Shown here: positions 1 to 11,150 of the stretch, in pieces
How the letters are laid out: every line of letters starts with the position of its first letter
Numbering within the stretch: position 1 is the first letter of the stretch
Source of the DNA: Varanus komodoensis
Lineage: Eukaryota > Chordata > Lepidosauria > Squamata > Varanidae
Length of the DNA stretch: 64,000 nt
Direction of reading: 5' to 3'
Assembly (NCBI RefSeq): GCF_004798865.1
Contig: NW_025335268.1
Span: 115,727,503 to 115,791,502, forward strand
The notes under the pieces: generated by a model
Told to the model about the DNA's origin: nothing
Databases searched by the model: none
The model's input: only the letters and a program-made list of their open reading frames with translations
Made by a program: the position numbers and the translations under genes

Positions 1-730
1 ATTTTGGTATACAAAATAGATTTTGTTCCACCTAGAGGGAAGTAGTCAAATTCTCCCTGGTTGAAAGGTTCCAAGGCAAGAGATAAGCATGCCTTGCCTT
101 GCAACATAATCAGCTATTGCACCAATCAGACTTTTGGAATGTAAATGTATGTAAATCTTCAGCAATAAACCATCTCCGCCCCATCTCTCTTTGGAAGGAG
201 GAGACTGGGGTAATCACAGTGCACTGATGCTGGGCAGAGCATTTCTGCTGATGAATGCAACCAATAATAACATAGTTTTATGTATCATTAATTCCCCTCA
301 CATTCAAAACAATAACTTTCTCTGAGTGCAGATAATGCAGTAATCACTCACAATTGCCAATACAGTTATCGGCATTCAGCTGTGTAAAACAACGACCAGA
401 ATGTGTTTCTTAGCCACTTAAAAAGAAAAAGGAAAGGGGGGGGGGGAACAGTCTTTAACATTCGCATTAAATGCAAATCTTCACAGAAGCCTAACTCAAC
501 CAGCTACCAGCTGATCTTCAAATAGGGAATATCAGTTCAGTGTGCTGTCACAATCACAAAATGAAGCTTAGGCATTGTAAATAAGTTTATTTCAGTTATT
601 GATTGCATTTCCATAACCTGCTTTGAATTCTTTTTGAAATTTGACAAGTGCTACTTTAAAAATCACTTAATGTAGCATGTGGATGATGGGGTTATTGCTG
701 GAACGAGCAGCATGACTTTGGACTTGAACA
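1..730. other. Unannotated flank
   Basis: AT-rich sequence with a run of 11 G at 436-446. I see no gene, known repeat family or RNA gene here. Confidence 0.4.
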
Positions 731-776
731 GAGGGGCCCTGATACTCCTTGACTGCATGGAGTATCAGGGCCCCTC
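731..776. repeat. Perfect 18-bp inverted repeat with a 10-base loop
   Basis: The arms at 731-748 and 759-776 are exact reverse complements (GAGGGGCCC...ACTCC). The loop is TTGACTGCAT. Pairing does not extend beyond the arms. The following 777-1480 shows no gene. Confidence 0.9.
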
Positions 777-1479
777 ATGTATTCCTAGGGCATGAAAGGG
801 TTCATTCTGTGATATGATGTCCCCTTGCAGGTTCATTCAAACAACTCTATACATTACGTGAAGTGGATCAATGAGCATTTATCATATACTTGTCACTGCC
901 TACTCATGGTTCTTCATAGCTTCTTTAGATGACATTGTAACGTCCTAGTTCCGCCTGTTTGTCTAATGAGTGCACTTAGGAGGATGGACTTCCATTTGTT
1001 ATAAAAATCAGGGGAAATTCAGCATTTGCAGTGACAGAAACTACTTTTTTCACTTCTGCAGTTGTACTATGCTGCTGTACCACAGTGCCACCTAAAGATT
1101 ATGTTGTGGAAAAGCAGGAACGGAAATATTCATGTAGTGTTCAGATCTCAGTTCTGCAAGGAAACCAAAAGCAGGGAAGAGCAAGTTAATCTCCAGTGAG
1201 CGTTAATGCACAGTCTCCATATTATTGTGCTGAATGGTTTTATCCTACTCTTGGTTTTTAATAAATAAAATGGATTTTAGTAATGTGAACTGTTTTTATT
1301 GTACCAAACTGCTAGATTGTGTTATGCATTTTATCATCTTTTGATAAGCTGCTTTGTTTATTTTATAAAGAAAAATAGAATATAAAAATACACTGTGAAG
1401 CTCAGCAAACTTTGCTTGTCATGCCCAAGTAAACCAGATTAAGGAACTTCTCCAGATATAAGAATACTTCTGTATCTTT

Positions 1480-2950
1480 TCACTTCCCTTGCTGAAGCTT
1501 TCCAAATGTGTGTACCAAATTATGAGAATTAGGTTGAAGCTTCAAGTTAGGGTTAGTTTTAGGAAAGTATCCAGTCCTGTGCATGTCTAAAGGCCTAGAA
1601 GTAGCTCAGATGGATCAAAAAAAGGAAGATATATATATCCCTCAGTGCACTTCCCTTGTTGAAATGCATGGCAACCATAACATATTGTCATGGGTAAGGT
1701 AAAGTTTCAGGTTAGGCTTCGGAAAATATCAGTTCCTGTGCATGTCTGAAGTCCTGGATGTAGTTCAGATCAGGAAACAAAGCAAGATGTGGACAAGGCC
1801 CAGAGTGCCCTGCTTTTGCTGACGTCTTCCAAATGCACATGGCATGTAGCATGTTGTTAGGAGTAGGGTCTACCTGCAGGTTGGTGTTAGTGGTAGCAAC
1901 ATTTCAGTGGTAGCACTGCTTTTTCTACCTCCATCATTTCTACTTCAAATGATGCAGGAAAAGTGAGCTGCCAGCAAGGTCCTTGTGAGCGCTTTCTTTG
2001 TCACAGCATTTGAAATGCATGGGAGGCAGAGCGCATTGGCTTGGTTCAGGCCAATCTTCAGGTGAGGGCCACGTTTAGGAAAATGGTCCCTGTGAATGTG
2101 TTAGGGCCTGGCATTAACTCCAAAGGACACTTACTCAGGATTTATGCTGACAGCTTGCTTTTTCGGCCTCATCTGACTTACTTCTAGGCTATTCGACTTG
2201 CACAGGGACTGATACTTTTTAACACTAACCCTAAGTGAGTTGTGAACAAAAACCATGGCTGTATTGCCTTCGCAGGAGCTTTCAAAACACACAGGGAGTA
2301 TACCACATTATTGGGGCTGTGGATATGCTTCATGTTATGATTAGAATTAGGGAAGCATCAGTCCCTGTGCCTGTCTAAGAGCCTGGAACTAGGTCAAATG
2401 AGGCAGAAAATGCTAGCTAGCAACAAAAATGATAAGTTCATTGCATTGCATTCACTGCAGCAGTCAAATGCATGGAGGGTATTCCACGTGGTTATGCTTA
2501 AGTTTAAGCTTCGGGTTAGGCTTAGGAAAATGACGATCCTTCTGCATTTTCCAGGGCCTACATCTAGATCAAAAGAGGCAGAAAAAGTGAGCTGTGAACA
2601 AAAACGATGGGTGTACTCCCTTTACTGCAGCATTCAGAATGCATGGGCAATATACCCCTTTATTAAGTTCAGGGTTGCACTTCAGGTCAGGGTTCTGGTT
2701 TGGAAAACATCAGGAGGTGTGCATGTCTAAGGACCTGAAAGTGGCTCAGATGAGGTAGAAATAGCAAGCTGTCACCTAGGGATGTGTGAGATTTGTCCAG
2801 CAGTGGAAACCCACCTTGATAGAGCAAGTGTTAAACAAATGCCAGTTCCCTTGCATGCCCAACAACCTGGAAGTAACTCAGCTGGGCAAGAAAAAGCATG
2901 CTGTCAACAGAGATGGTGTTTCTACTGTTGCCTAAGAATCAAAGATGGAT
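1480..2950. repeat. Divergent tandem repeat, monomer about 175 bp
   Basis: A phrase of the form GGCCTGGAAGTAGCTCAGAT followed by AGGCAGAAAA recurs near 1591, 1750, 2099, 2378, 2553, 2730 and 2862. The best-kept spacings are 175 and 177. Other shared phrases are GTGCATGTCTAAGG, AAATGCATGG and GGTTAGGCTTAGG. The copies are strongly diverged, so this is an old satellite-like array. Short open frames inside it are accidental. Confidence 0.7.
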
Positions 2951-3249
2951 GTGGATGCTCCCACAATGTTAGTGGAAGGATTAAGCATCAGCTTCAGGAT
3001 GTGGAAGGAAACCGTTTCACAGTAATAGAAACCCAAACAAATAACTGAGATTGAGATCACCAGTTCTTTACTGAAAAGTACCTGACCATGCTGTGGGAGG
3101 GATCTCCTGTGGACCAGTCTGTACTCCTGCATTTTATACAAACTTTTCATAGTTGAGAATAAAAGATCAAAGTTTAGAGACATACAAAGGTTATTTGCAG
3201 GCACAAAAAGGAGAGGTTCTTATAAAATATAAAAGCTGATTTAATAGCC

Positions 3250-4620
3250 AGTTACTCTTCATCCCATGATCATGTTAGAAGTTATTTCTACTGATGTCTA
3301 TATAGCTAAGCACAAAAACATCCCCATCCTTAACCCCTACACTTTTTGCCCATTGCCTTAGTTCCTCTAACTAGCCATTCTCCAGTGTGTGCATGGTGCT
3401 GCCTCATTTAGTCTATCCACTCACTTCTATTAATTACCTGTGATTTGCAAATTTGTTTTCACACTCCCCCCTCCAAGGCTTTTAGCATCACACTTTTTAT
3501 CACTTGAATCTTGAACAATCAATCTCATCTGTCTCTGTCGCTATTTCATCTACATATTTTTAATCAATTATTGCATGTTCTCCATCAGATCCAGCTCTAT
3601 CATTGTGTTCATATGTTTGCGTGTTTTGAATAGGTTGATCAGTTACAATTTGTGCTAGTTGCATTATTACTACAGTATGTTCATTTTTCACTTTTTCTTA
3701 AGCCTTGAAGCTGTTACAAATATGCCACATTTAATTAGCAGGAATCCAGCATAAATTAGTACAAAACTCAATAAAGCCATCATAATTCCTTTAAGAATTT
3801 GTCTGCCTGTAGCTGCTAACAGAGTTCAGAATTCCAGAACAAAAGATCCCAGCCAGTGGCCTATGTGTTAACAGTGTGATCAGTGGCTATTATTTTTCTT
3901 AATTTTCCTAGATCAGTTTCTATCTCTCTGTCTTTGTTCACAAAGGTACAGCAGGTTTGATTTATCATGGTACACATGGTCTTGGCTCCTAACAAAAAAA
4001 AATCTACTGCTATTCTATTTTGAAGAGCTAAACCCTTTATTTCTGCCTGCATTTGAAGAGAGGCCTTCCCTCATTGAAGGTGATAAGATTTCTGTGGGTT
4101 CTGAGATATTAACTAGGACCTGTTATAATTCAAATATTCCTAAGGATATGGAAGAAACTTCTTAATAAGATATGACTAATAGTTTTGCTTACTCCTCTGA
4201 GTAGGTCTCTTTTCCTCCTAGGGAAACCACCCTCTGGAATGTTTAGGGTGCCAGGAAATGCTACAATTCCAGGAAATGTTGTGAATCATGTAACAAAATT
4301 CTAATCTTATCTAATTCCATGATAAAATTTTATAAGTTCTGAAGCTACACAGCCAATGCAATTTTTAATGACAATAAATGTAAGAATCTGGGGAGTCCAC
4401 AACAGTTCTCATCTTTTCAGGAAATCCTACACTTAATATTTAGCCATGTAGTTTAACTAACACTTTTATTTGTGACTTTAATTCTTTTCTTTGTTTTCAC
4501 ACTGTGCTTTTTGTTCTTGCACTGCCTTCTTTTGGTGAGTTTCATTAAAGGGAATTGCATTTTTCCCACTGGTAAAATTTCTTTTAAAGATTCCTCCAGT
4601 ATTTTGTGGTTGGAAACTCT
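3250..4620 (-). mobile_element. Fossil endogenous retrovirus env fragment
   Basis: On the minus strand, 3861-4052 resembles a retroviral transmembrane envelope subunit, with LALQNRIAVD followed by a CX6CC motif (C-TMINQT-CC). A hydrophobic membrane anchor (LLSFVLIYAGFLLIK) lies further on at about 3697-3826. The layout resembles gamma-type envelopes. Nothing of gag or pol was recognised, the outer limits are uncertain, and the element is broken and old. Confidence 0.65.
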
Positions 4621-5071
4621 AATATGATTTTACAGTTGGGCTGTGCACACATACAGTGACACAGCATCGCAAGTTGCACCAGGAGGCAGGATTCAGCCAG
4701 CTTTTTACTTTCACACTGCAGGCCCAACATAATGTTGTTCTGAGTCATTCCGAAGAACTAGAAAGGTGAGTAGAGCCAGCTACCTGGCAGAGTTGTTCTG
4801 GCAGAGCTATTCACCCTTGGACCCCTTGTCCAGCCTGCAACCAGCCCTGCCTGGACATCTGATGTGATACACATACCTTGCTCTTACCATCTCTTGCTTT
4901 TTGCTTGTCTCCCTCTCCACCCAATTTAGCCTCCGTCCTTCCCTTTGTGCCTTTAGTCTCACTTATGCTGTGCCTTGGTATCCCACACCATGAAAGAGGA
5001 AACTGTCTCCCTGGTTGTAGATCTAAAAGTTGCTTAATAGGTAAAATATAGCTAAATAACCTCCAGAAGTA
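4621..5071. other. Unannotated flank
   Basis: No gene or clear repeat family recognised between the env fossil and the next repeats. Confidence 0.3.
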
Positions 5072-5186
5072 TTGGCCTATAACTGTAATGATCCCTTACC
5101 ATTGGCAAGGAAGGGCAGGCCTGATGGGAGTTGTAGGCCAAATCATCTGGAGGGACACAAGAAAGAAATAAGGATCCATGCAAAGT

Positions 5187-5272
5187 TGTTGTTCAATCAG
5201 CCAGACGTGCCCTACTTTTTGCAACCCCATGGAGCACAGCATGCCAGACCCTCCTGTCCTCCACTGTAGGAC
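5187..5272 (-). mobile_element. RTE-BovB 3' end fragment
   Basis: The minus strand reads ...QKVGHVWLIEQQL, in place of the BovB C-terminus KSRTRLSDWTTT. The nucleotides (GTTGTTGTTCAATCAGCCAG and CAACCCCATGG) match the 3' end of BovB and its dependent SINEs. Confidence 0.6.
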
Positions 5273-5599
5273 TACATAGAATGCTAAAAACACAGGTTTG
5301 GATGTAAGGATAAAGGAACAGAAAGACACTTCCTTACTTCTTTTTTCCTGTACCTGAGAAAAGCAGCAGCAAAAGGTAGGAAGGCCTCTTGGATAATGTA
5401 GGATGGCAGGTGGGGAGATATGGGTGAATTATTCAAATTCTGATGGACCTCTGCCCAATTCAATGACATTTTCAGTAGCAGTTTCTCCACCGTATATTGT
5501 TCAAGAGTTGCTCCCAGTGAGGCTTTTCACAGGGGGTAGACATGCTCAAGAGACTTTCTTTGTTCAGATATCTTAGGATTCAAATTCCATAAAACGCAA

Positions 5600-5870
5600 T
5601 AAGCCATAATACAGGAAGTGTATTATGCCATAAGCCATAATACAGGAAGCATGGGTTGTTGTCGAATCACACGTTTTTGTGTTGCATGAATCCCATAGTT
5701 TGTTAACTAAAAGAACCCTAGTTCTTGGGCTAGTTGTTGGGTGGTGAACTGTGGCTATGTGGCTACCAAACCATGCTTTGCCAGTGCAGCTGGGTTCATC
5801 CAACACAACAATCCATGACTCAGCACAACCCACAACTCAATGACAACCTACATTCAACCCACATTCTGGA
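5600..5870. mobile_element. Non-autonomous DNA element, copy 1
   Basis: The phrases AGCTGGGTTCATCCAACACA and CAACTCAATGACAACCTACA recur in altered form at 59100-59170. Within it AAGCCATAATACAGGAAG occurs twice about 31 bases apart, and CATAATACA faces TGTATTATG as a small hairpin. It is probably a MITE; the family was not identified. Confidence 0.45.
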
Positions 5871-6018
5871 TCCAGGGCAGTTACTTAGAAAAAAAGTGTC
5901 ATTGATTTTAATTTGGAATGCATTCATAGAGGCAGGGAGAACAACAATATTGAGACACTAGATAAGACCACACGCTGTAGCCCAGGTTTCCCAATTTCAT
6001 ATGCCCAAAGAACTGAAC

Positions 6019-6120
6019 TTCAGCTCCCATCATCCCAGCCAACATGGCCTGTGGTCATGAATGCTGGGAACTGTAGCCCAAAATATTGGGAGGGTGTCAG
6101 GTTGGGAAAAGCTGCTGTAG
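6019..6120. repeat. Palindromic interspersed element (ACTCCCATCA type)
   Basis: CAGCTCCCATCATCCCAGCC is followed by GCTGGGAACTGTAGCC and AGGTTGGGAAAAGCTGCTG. The same short element recurs at about 5117, 8208, 11378, 11519, 31966, 33825, 49499, 51013 and 54365. Confidence 0.6.
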
Positions 6121-6474
6121 CTTATTCAAGTGCTCTCTCTCACTTGTTTACAATTGTGTAGAGAAGGATGGAGAGGTTCGTGGTTTTTGTCCCCATTGCC
6201 TTCCCTGCAGTTAAAATCTGCAACAGGGAGCACACTCAACTTAGGTAGTATCTCCTATAGCAACCCCTTGCGCAATCATCTCCCAAATCACTCAGGGTGC
6301 CTCCTTGAGTGGAGAAGCCTCTTGAGGTCAGTCTCTCTTGCCTAACACATAGAAGGCACCAGCAATGGAGATGATACAGGACCATCTCTCATTGCACTTG
6401 CAATGCACCCATGGGGGGAGATGCCTGAACAGTGCCTTATGAAACACTCGAATCCAAAACTAGTAGGCCCGACT

Positions 6475-6776
6475 TCACCAAGCTGGTTTACAGCAAACAG
6501 AATTCTTTGCTGTTTCTCTTCCACAGGGACAAAGTAAATGCTGGAAACAAGTGCGTGTGCTTCCCTTCATAACAGAGATTTCTTGCTGTTCCATGCTTTC
6601 CCCCATACGACTGCCACCTTCTAAGGCAAAGGGCCTCACTCTGTTAGGACCACACAGCCTTCTTCTGCTTGCCTTGTGGGACAGTTGCTCCACCTCTCTC
6701 ATGAACTGAAGACATAATTCCTCTTGCCATGGTAAAGCCACACACTGCACTGCCACAGGGAGTCCCACAACGCCTC
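6475..6776 (-). pseudogene. Gene B exon 15
   Basis: After acceptor CTTGCAG two bases precede GVVGLPVAVQCVALPWQEEL and CLQFMREVEQLSHKASRRR. Gene A begins this exon seven bases earlier, so the phase no longer fits exon 14. The frame does not stop where gene A stops but runs on to a TGA at 6475-6477. No AATAAA was seen close downstream. Confidence 0.9.
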
Positions 6777-7800
6777 CTGCAAGAGAAGTGCAGAAGCAGG
6801 CCGATTGAGAACACTCTGCCCCAGGATGTCAAGCCTGTTTGACCCCCTCAGCCTGATCCCGTGTTCGATGGAGATTACTCCCAAGTAAGTATGTGTAGGG
6901 GTGACATACACTTGACACTATTACGAACCATGAGGCCTATAAGACAGGTTTCCTTGTTTGTTTGTTTTTTCCCCTAAGTTTTTCTTAGCTGGTTTGACAC
7001 CTAGAGGAAAGAGTTTATTATTTCTCCTACCCTTTCTCCCTCTTTTGACCAATAGTCCCTAAGGTAGCAAGTGTACACAGAGATATACAGTACATGGATA
7101 CACACCATTGTGTATTTTATTCTTAATATTTCACATTCACAATATTCCACCCAAAGCTAAACGAGTTTCCTCCATAAAGTAATCTTTTGGAATATTCTTT
7201 TGCAAAATTTCATGACATTTCTTTTCCAAATGTCCTCTGGGTTTATGAATATTTGCTATTCTGCACCAACATTCCACATTCAATCATTTTGCAGTAAATA
7301 TTTTACAGTAACTGATGTTACAGCCCAAACTAGACATGACTTAAATGCATGCTTTTAAAAGTGTGCATTTCCTCTCCATGCCTCCCAGTAACAATTGGTT
7401 ATAGAACATGATATGATGTCATCATGCTCAGTTTTCTCCATTCCTATCCACTTGACTGGATGCTACTGATGAGGAACAGGAAAAGGCAGAACAAGATGAT
7501 ATAACAATATGCATGCAACTAAACTAAATTTTTCTGGGAGGTAAGGAGGAGGCATATGATGACATTGCTAGAGCAAAGCCCAGATATATAATAGCCATCA
7601 GTTTTTGAGGGCATCAGTAGATTAGAGTGGGACTATTTTACATTAACTGCACTCATGTATCCAGTAAAAGCAGGCCATTTTCAAATGTCAGTATTTGATT
7701 CTGAAATCAAATGCCACATTTTAGAGACATTTGACATCAGAAACCAAATTTTGAAATGCATTGCTATTTCAGTTGTAATTCCACTTCAGTTTCGGCAAAC

Positions 7801-7945
7801 CTCTTTCAGTGTTTTATCCCAGGGTCACCATAGTGTCCTTGGTACTGCTGCAGCTCTTCTTCATCGGCTTCCATAACTGTGGTGACTGGTACAACTCCAG
7901 CGGGGAAGTCCAAAACATTGTACAACATGGTAGATGAGTCAGCAG
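7801..7945 (-). pseudogene. Gene B exon 14, one base short
   Basis: 145 nt against 146 in gene A. It encodes STMLYNVLDFPAGVVPVTTV and YQGHYGD. One C is then missing from the Pro-Trp codons that gene A keeps as DPWDK, so the frame runs into TGA three codons later. The presumed donor GTTTGC is poor. Confidence 0.92.
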
Positions 7946-8129
7946 CTGGGAGGAGAATATGTTGGAGGAGAAATGATAGAAATCCAGAACCAGCTCTCCA
8001 GTATAGTTACTCACATAATTAATGACAAGGCATACATTTTTTCTGTGTATCCTTCCAGTGCAGGTGGAAATGGTACAATCTAAGTAATGGTCCAGAGTCC
8101 CCCACCATCTCTGTCTGCATCCTCCATAG

Positions 8130-9010
8130 ATGCCTAGCTTAGCCTGATATTTTTCAATAAGGCACCGCCCCTTATTATGCAAAGGCTACTGCCTGATTCC
8201 AGCCTTCCCCAGTTTGGTGGCCTTCAGAAATTTGGGCTCATAGCTCCCAGCATTCTTGATCACTGGCCACCTGGCTGAGGCTGATGGAGGCACCTTAAAT
8301 TGGAAAGAAGCTGGTAACCCAGCGCACCTACTGCAGTTAGGCATTGGATGCTCAAATCAGCTCACCCCTCTACTAATGCTCAGACAGCCACATTTTGCAC
8401 CAGTGTAAGTCTCTCAGCAATCTTCAAAGGCAGCTGCATGAACAGCGCATCACAGTTGTCCATCCTGAACATCATTAGGGCGTGGAAGACTGAGCTGAGG
8501 TCTGCCCTCTTCAGAAGGGGGCCAAAACTGGTGTACTAGCCAAACTCATTGCTGGATAATGCAGCCAACTAGGCTTCCCAGTTATCACTACATTTTCCAG
8601 GAGGGCTTCCTGACTATGCACTTATTCACTTAGGGGCAGTGCAACCCCATCTAAGACCACCTGGTAAACCTCCAACCAGAGTAGTTGGCTTCCCAATCCA
8701 TAGTACTTTCCACCTTGCCTGGAATGCATTTCAGCTTGTTTACTCTCATGCTCCTCAAAGCATCCTCCAGATACTGGGTCATAAGTTGACAGGTTCCCTG
8801 AGATGCATTAATGGAAATGCGAGGTATGGCTACATATCATTTGTATATTGGTGACACTTAAGCTCAGACTTCCTGATGACTTCTCCCTGTGGTTGCATGT
8901 TGACTTTAAAAGGCATGATGGGAAGGTAAGGAAAGATTCAGGAGGGAATCATGCCACTAACAGTCGTGGGGAGAAACAAAAGTCCCCAGCACCACCTGCT
9001 GAGACTGCTC
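8130..9010 (-). mobile_element. LINE 3' UTR-like sequence, L2/CR1 group
   Basis: The stretch resembles the long 3' UTR of a common squamate LINE read in reverse. I recognise it only by general resemblance, so the family call is tentative. It lies in the gene B intron between exons 13 and 14. Confidence 0.35.
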
Positions 9011-9109
9011 CTTTCAAAATATGCTTTTAAAGTAGTTCCCATCCTTTCTGGGGGTCCAGTCTCACTGGATTACTGCTCCATCTGATTATTGCTTTTCTCT
9101 GTTTGGCTT

Positions 9110-9440
9110 GCAACAGAGCAGTCCAGTACCCTTCAGATGTTTTGGACTGTTGTTACGAGTATGAGCTTCCAAGTCACCTCAGACTTATGACAACCCAGTC
9201 AATGACAACACTCAAAAATGTCTTATCCATGACAGCCCCATTCAGTTCTTGTAAATTCAAGTCTGAGGCTTCCTTTATAAAGTCAATCTATCTCATAGTT
9301 GGTCTTCCTCTTCTTCTGCCTTCAACTTTCTCTAGCATGATTGCCTTCTCCAAGGTGTTTCTCACAATGTGACTAAAGTATGACACCCCAATTTGGTCAT
9401 TTTTGCTTCTATGGAAAGCTCTGGCTTGATTTGATGGAGG
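9110..9440 (-). mobile_element. RTE-like LINE C-terminal fragment
   Basis: The minus strand around 9288-9380 reads SYFSHIVRNTLEKAIMLEKV followed by EGRRRGRPTMR. This is the motif that ends RTE-type reverse transcriptases (BovB has YFGHLMRRVDSLEKTLMLGG). It is old and interrupted. Confidence 0.55.
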
Positions 9441-9738
9441 ACCCACACAAAGACAAAGTGTGTGTCTTTTCATCAGTGCAGGGTCTTCACAAAGCTCTTC
9501 TCCAGTACCATGTTTCAAATGGATCAATTTCCATTTCCTAAATGGCCATGGTATGGGCCACACTGACTGCAGCCTACCAGAACTGTAGCACGACACAACT
9601 GGAGAGAAGTTGTTTAACCCCTGCAGGTTCTGCTTCGGCAGCAATGCTAGCTCAAGGACTAGTTCTCTGAGATCGTCTTGACACAGTCTAATGCTTTTTA
9701 TATGAGTGAAAGGGATATCCTGACAATGCAATGCTTAC

Positions 9739-9847
9739 CTAGTATTTTTCCAGGATACCCAAGAGTGAAGGCAGGACCCAGGACTGGACACAGAACAACA
9801 TCACACTCCAATTTCCTCCACTGGTCAACAAACTTCTTATGATAAGC
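9739..9847 (-). pseudogene. Gene B exon 13
   Basis: Thirty-six open codons plus one base: AYHKKFVDQWRKLECDVVLC, then PVLGPAFTLGYPGKIL. The acceptor is CACTCAG and the donor GTAAGC. It has the same length and phase as gene A exon 13. The intron to 7946 is filled largely by LINE-derived sequence (8.1-9.45 kb). Confidence 0.93.
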
Positions 9848-10779
9848 CTGAGTGTGCAGTGCAACAGCAATTAGAAAGTCATCTGACCAAGTCTGGACAG
9901 TTGCCTCCCTTTCGCACCCAAAGCATGCTGGGGCACATGGCACAATTTGCCGCAGGTTGCTGTGCCGCCTGAAAAACCCTACAACAACCATGGGTGCTGT
10001 GTGGATGTGAAGCCATCCCCACCATGCGCCCTGCTGGTTTTGCGTGACACATAACCCATGCACCTCAAAGGTAATTAGACAAGCTCTGCAGCATGTGAAT
10101 AGCACATGTGGGGAGGGGGAAAGGAGCCACATCAGTTAATTTTGTTTTGATCTTTTCCTAACTATTATCAGAAAAACCCCGTAACTGTCTACTCAAAAGA
10201 AAATCCTTCTGAATTTAATAGGACTTTCTCCTGGATAAGTAGAGAAAGGATTGCAGCCTCTCGGTCATAATCAGCACACCGCAATAAGCTACATAGAGCC
10301 ACTAAATGGCATTTGTAACTGTGTGTTGGTATATTTTGGACTTGTCAGGACTTCCCTACCAGAAGGTGGGCCGCAGTTACAGAACTGTTTTCAAGATGGA
10401 CCATGCACAGAAATGATGACTTAGGCTTTCTTCTAATTGAACAAAATTGGTAAAAAGTACCCTCTGGCTACTGTCAGAACCCGGATATTTCAAGGCCTCC
10501 TGCTCCCTATTTCTGTGTTATCCAAATTAGGTTTCTCTCTGGGCTGGACTGTGTGATCAAGCCCTCAGCCACTGCCAGACACGAGGAAGCACGGAGTAAA
10601 AAAAAAAAAGGTTCAATATCTTGAGGTTCAATGTATTGGTAGCACCAGATGGTCCTTTAAGGATTTATGTGGGAATAAACCACCACTTTTCTTTTAAACC
10701 CTGGAGCTAAGACAATTCATTCCATCTGAGACCCCTTCCATCCCCACTCATTTAAGAATTTGTTGCACTTTCTTCTTTG

Positions 10780-11150
10780 AGATTTCACATATTTATTTAT
10801 ATACATGTATTTATAAGCCACCTATAACTGCTGAGGCCTTCCTAGGTGGCTTACAATACATTAAACATATTAAAACACATTAAAACCCTATTAAAACAGT
10901 AACAAATTCAAACATCTATAATAACAGTATAAAAAAGGGCCACAGCATGCAGGGGCTAAGCATTAAAAAAACTCCAAAAAGATATGTCTTCACCTGGCAC
11001 CATCTTTATTTTCTTTTTGGCACCAGACAAATTTCCCTAGGGAGGGAGTTCCAAAGATGGGGAGCAGCAGTGGAGAAGGCCCTTCACCTGGCTGCCGTCC
11101 CTCTCACCTCCCTGAGGGGTGGCTTTCACAGAAGGGCTTCCTGAACTTAG
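10780..11150 (-). mobile_element. LINE 3' end, L2-like
   Basis: The stretch has the phrases AGGGAGGGAGTTCCAAAGAT, GAGAAGGCCC and TAAAACCCTATTAAAAC, shared with other LINE tails in this window (31.67-31.96 kb, 60.78-61.19 kb). Confidence 0.45.

Noticed and set aside
2398-2730. 110-codon open frame on the plus strand
   Set aside because: It lies inside the 175-bp tandem repeat.
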